Source of the DNA: SVTX01 sp045660325
GTDB taxonomy: Bacteria > Bacillota > Clostridia > Oscillospirales > CAG-272
Length of the DNA stretch: 6,570 nucleotides
Direction of reading: 5' to 3'
Assembly: GCA_045660325.1 (NCBI GenBank)
Contig: JAZRDO010000026.1
Coordinates: 1 to 6,570 of the forward strand
Under the pieces are notes generated by a model that was given only the letters and a program-made list of their open reading frames with translations, was not told the DNA's origin and made no database searches. Shown piece after piece: positions 5,696-6,570 of the stretch (its first letter is position 1; every line of letters starts with the position of its first letter). The translations under genes were made by a program, and so were the position numbers.

Positions 5696-6570
5696 ATGAC
5701 ACCAGGAAGCATACAACACATAATTTTATTTCTTGCCACGGCGGCGTTTATGGTTTTGAGCTGCTTGGCGGTGGCAAAGCTGCCGAGGGTCTGGCAGGAC
5801 GTGATGATAGTCATCTCCGTTGTGATATGCTCAAGCGCGATATTCTATCGTTACGGAATGGGGCTGTCCTGGGAGGGCGGAATTGATTGGAAGACCTTTC
5901 TGTTCCAATTGCTCCAGGTATGCAATTTCAACTTTATACTGTTGCCGCTTATGCTTATACCGAAATTCAAGCTGGCAAGGCAGTATTCCTTCTATTTTTC
6001 GATGTTTGCCGCATCTACAACGCTTTTTGCGCTTAATTCAAACTGGGGCGGAGCTAATTGGTACGAGCCTATGGTTTTCAACTCCTGGCTATACCACAGC
6101 TTTGCTATGATATGCCCCTTGTGGATGTTCGCGTCGGGAAGACTTCGCCCCGAGAGAAAGTATATTTTGCCCGTCAGCGGCTGTGTTTTCGGCTACTTTG
6201 CTCTCGTATATACCATATCCGAGATACTCAAGGGCGCAGGAATAATGGCAGAGAATCAGAGCTTCTCTTACATCTACAACGCCGACGGCATACCCATTCT
6301 GAGCACCTTCCACAAGTGGATAGGCGTTCCGTTCTGGCATCTGCTTCCCGCATTTGTTATCGTGGTAGTATTCTTCTTTTTGCTCTCGCTGCCGTTTACG
6401 TGCAGAGTGTTGATTGTAGGAAACGGAGGAATTTCCACTCGCAAAAAGGGTGCAAAAAAGCTTTACGGCACTGTAAAATGTCAGCTTAAATTGCCCACGG
6501 GCGGCTTTGAAAAGGAAAACTTTGAGCTTATCGGCTGGAGCGACAGCCCCGATGGCGAGCCTACGTATGC
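5696..6570 (+). CDS. YwaF-like multi-pass membrane protein with C-terminal InlB B-type repeat, 3' end outside the window
   Basis: An open frame of 291 complete codons without a stop, beginning MTPGSIQHIILFL. The ATG is one base after the preceding TAA and has no good ribosome binding site, so translation is probably coupled to the upstream gene. About seven hydrophobic segments are seen (residues about 7-27, 35-53, 71-89, 97-113, 131-147, 155-174, 213-236). The layout resembles the YwaF/TP0381 integral membrane family (TIGR02206): a QVCNFNFILLPLMLI helix, a W-L-Y-H-S-F-A helix, and a WHLLPAF helix ending the membrane part. After the last helix, residues about 240-291 match the InlB B / Listeria-Bacteroides repeat pattern: NGG, LYG, KLPTGGF, F-E-L-I-G-W-S, then DG. 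The known family is about 230 residues, so the repeat is an added C-terminal module. The reading frame is strong; the family call is by eye. GC is visibly higher than in the prepilin middle (57% in 6121-6180, hand count). Confidence 0.82.
   Translation, partial: MTPGSIQHIILFLATAAFMVLSCLAVAKLPRVWQDVMIVISVVICSSAIFYRYGMGLSWEGGIDWKTFLFQLLQVCNFNFILLPLMLIPKFKLARQYSFYFSMFAASTTLFALNSNWGGANWYEPMVFNSWLYHSFAMICPLWMFASGRLRPERKYILPVSGCVFGYFALVYTISEILKGAGIMAENQSFSYIYNADGIPILSTFHKWIGVPFWHLLPAFVIVVVFFFLLSLPFTCRVLIVGNGGISTRKKGAKKLYGTVKCQLKLPTGGFEKENFELIGWSDSPDGEPTY

Noticed and set aside
6058..6489. A 143-codon + strand frame, and smaller frames at 5883-6110 and 6089-6340
   Set aside because: All overlap the longer YwaF-like frame, which has coherent membrane helices and a repeat motif and continues to the window end. 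The short frames have Arg/Cys/Ser-rich, incoherent products.
1..6570. tRNA, rRNA, CRISPR array, insertion sequence or phage genes
   Set aside because: No cloverleaf, regularly spaced repeat, transposase motif or terminal inverted repeat was seen. The window is almost wholly covered by four + strand genes.

Overview
The window looks like part of a type IV pilus / surface-adhesion locus from a low-to-moderate GC Gram-positive bacterium, most likely an uncultured gut-type Clostridia (Bacillota). This assignment is inferred from strong AGGAGG ribosome binding sites, a Clostridia-style prepilin leader, Big_3-type Ig-like domains, a YwaF-like membrane protein and the lack of any Gram-negative secretin or outer-membrane gene. 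It is not a species identification. All four genes lie on the + strand and are tightly spaced.

Layout: (1) 2-178 is the last 58 codons of a PilB/GspE-type pilus assembly ATPase. (2) 221-4747 encodes a 1508-residue protein that starts as a type IV prepilin (leader cut predicted at A8|F9, Glu at mature position 5). It continues through a long extracellular-looking region (pilin-like head, Ig-like domains, a probable beta-helix) and ends in a Hint (hedgehog/intein) domain with an 85-residue tail. (3) After a GC-rich hairpin (4757-4784), 4813-5694 encodes a single-pass membrane protein with a Lys/Pro/Ala-rich N-terminal segment and two Ig-like domains. (4) One base after its stop, 5696-6570 (open at the window edge) encodes a YwaF-like multi-pass membrane protein that runs into an InlB B-type (Listeria-Bacteroides) repeat.

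How they may work together: the ATPase would power assembly of a pilus or pseudopilus, and the giant prepilin would be inserted by its N-terminal helix and exposed on the surface, possibly as a tip or adhesin subunit. Its Hint domain keeps the N-terminal Cys and the other recognisable blocks but lacks the terminal Asn and the following nucleophile needed for protein splicing. It is therefore predicted to cleave itself or transfer the upstream protein to a nucleophile, as hedgehog proteins do, rather than splice. The two downstream membrane proteins could be anchoring or partner proteins. The most unusual observation is this prepilin-to-Hint architecture in one polypeptide. Base composition changes along the gene: hand counts give about 50% GC near the N-terminus, 25% in the middle and 48% at the start of Hint. 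This suggests a variable middle between conserved ends.
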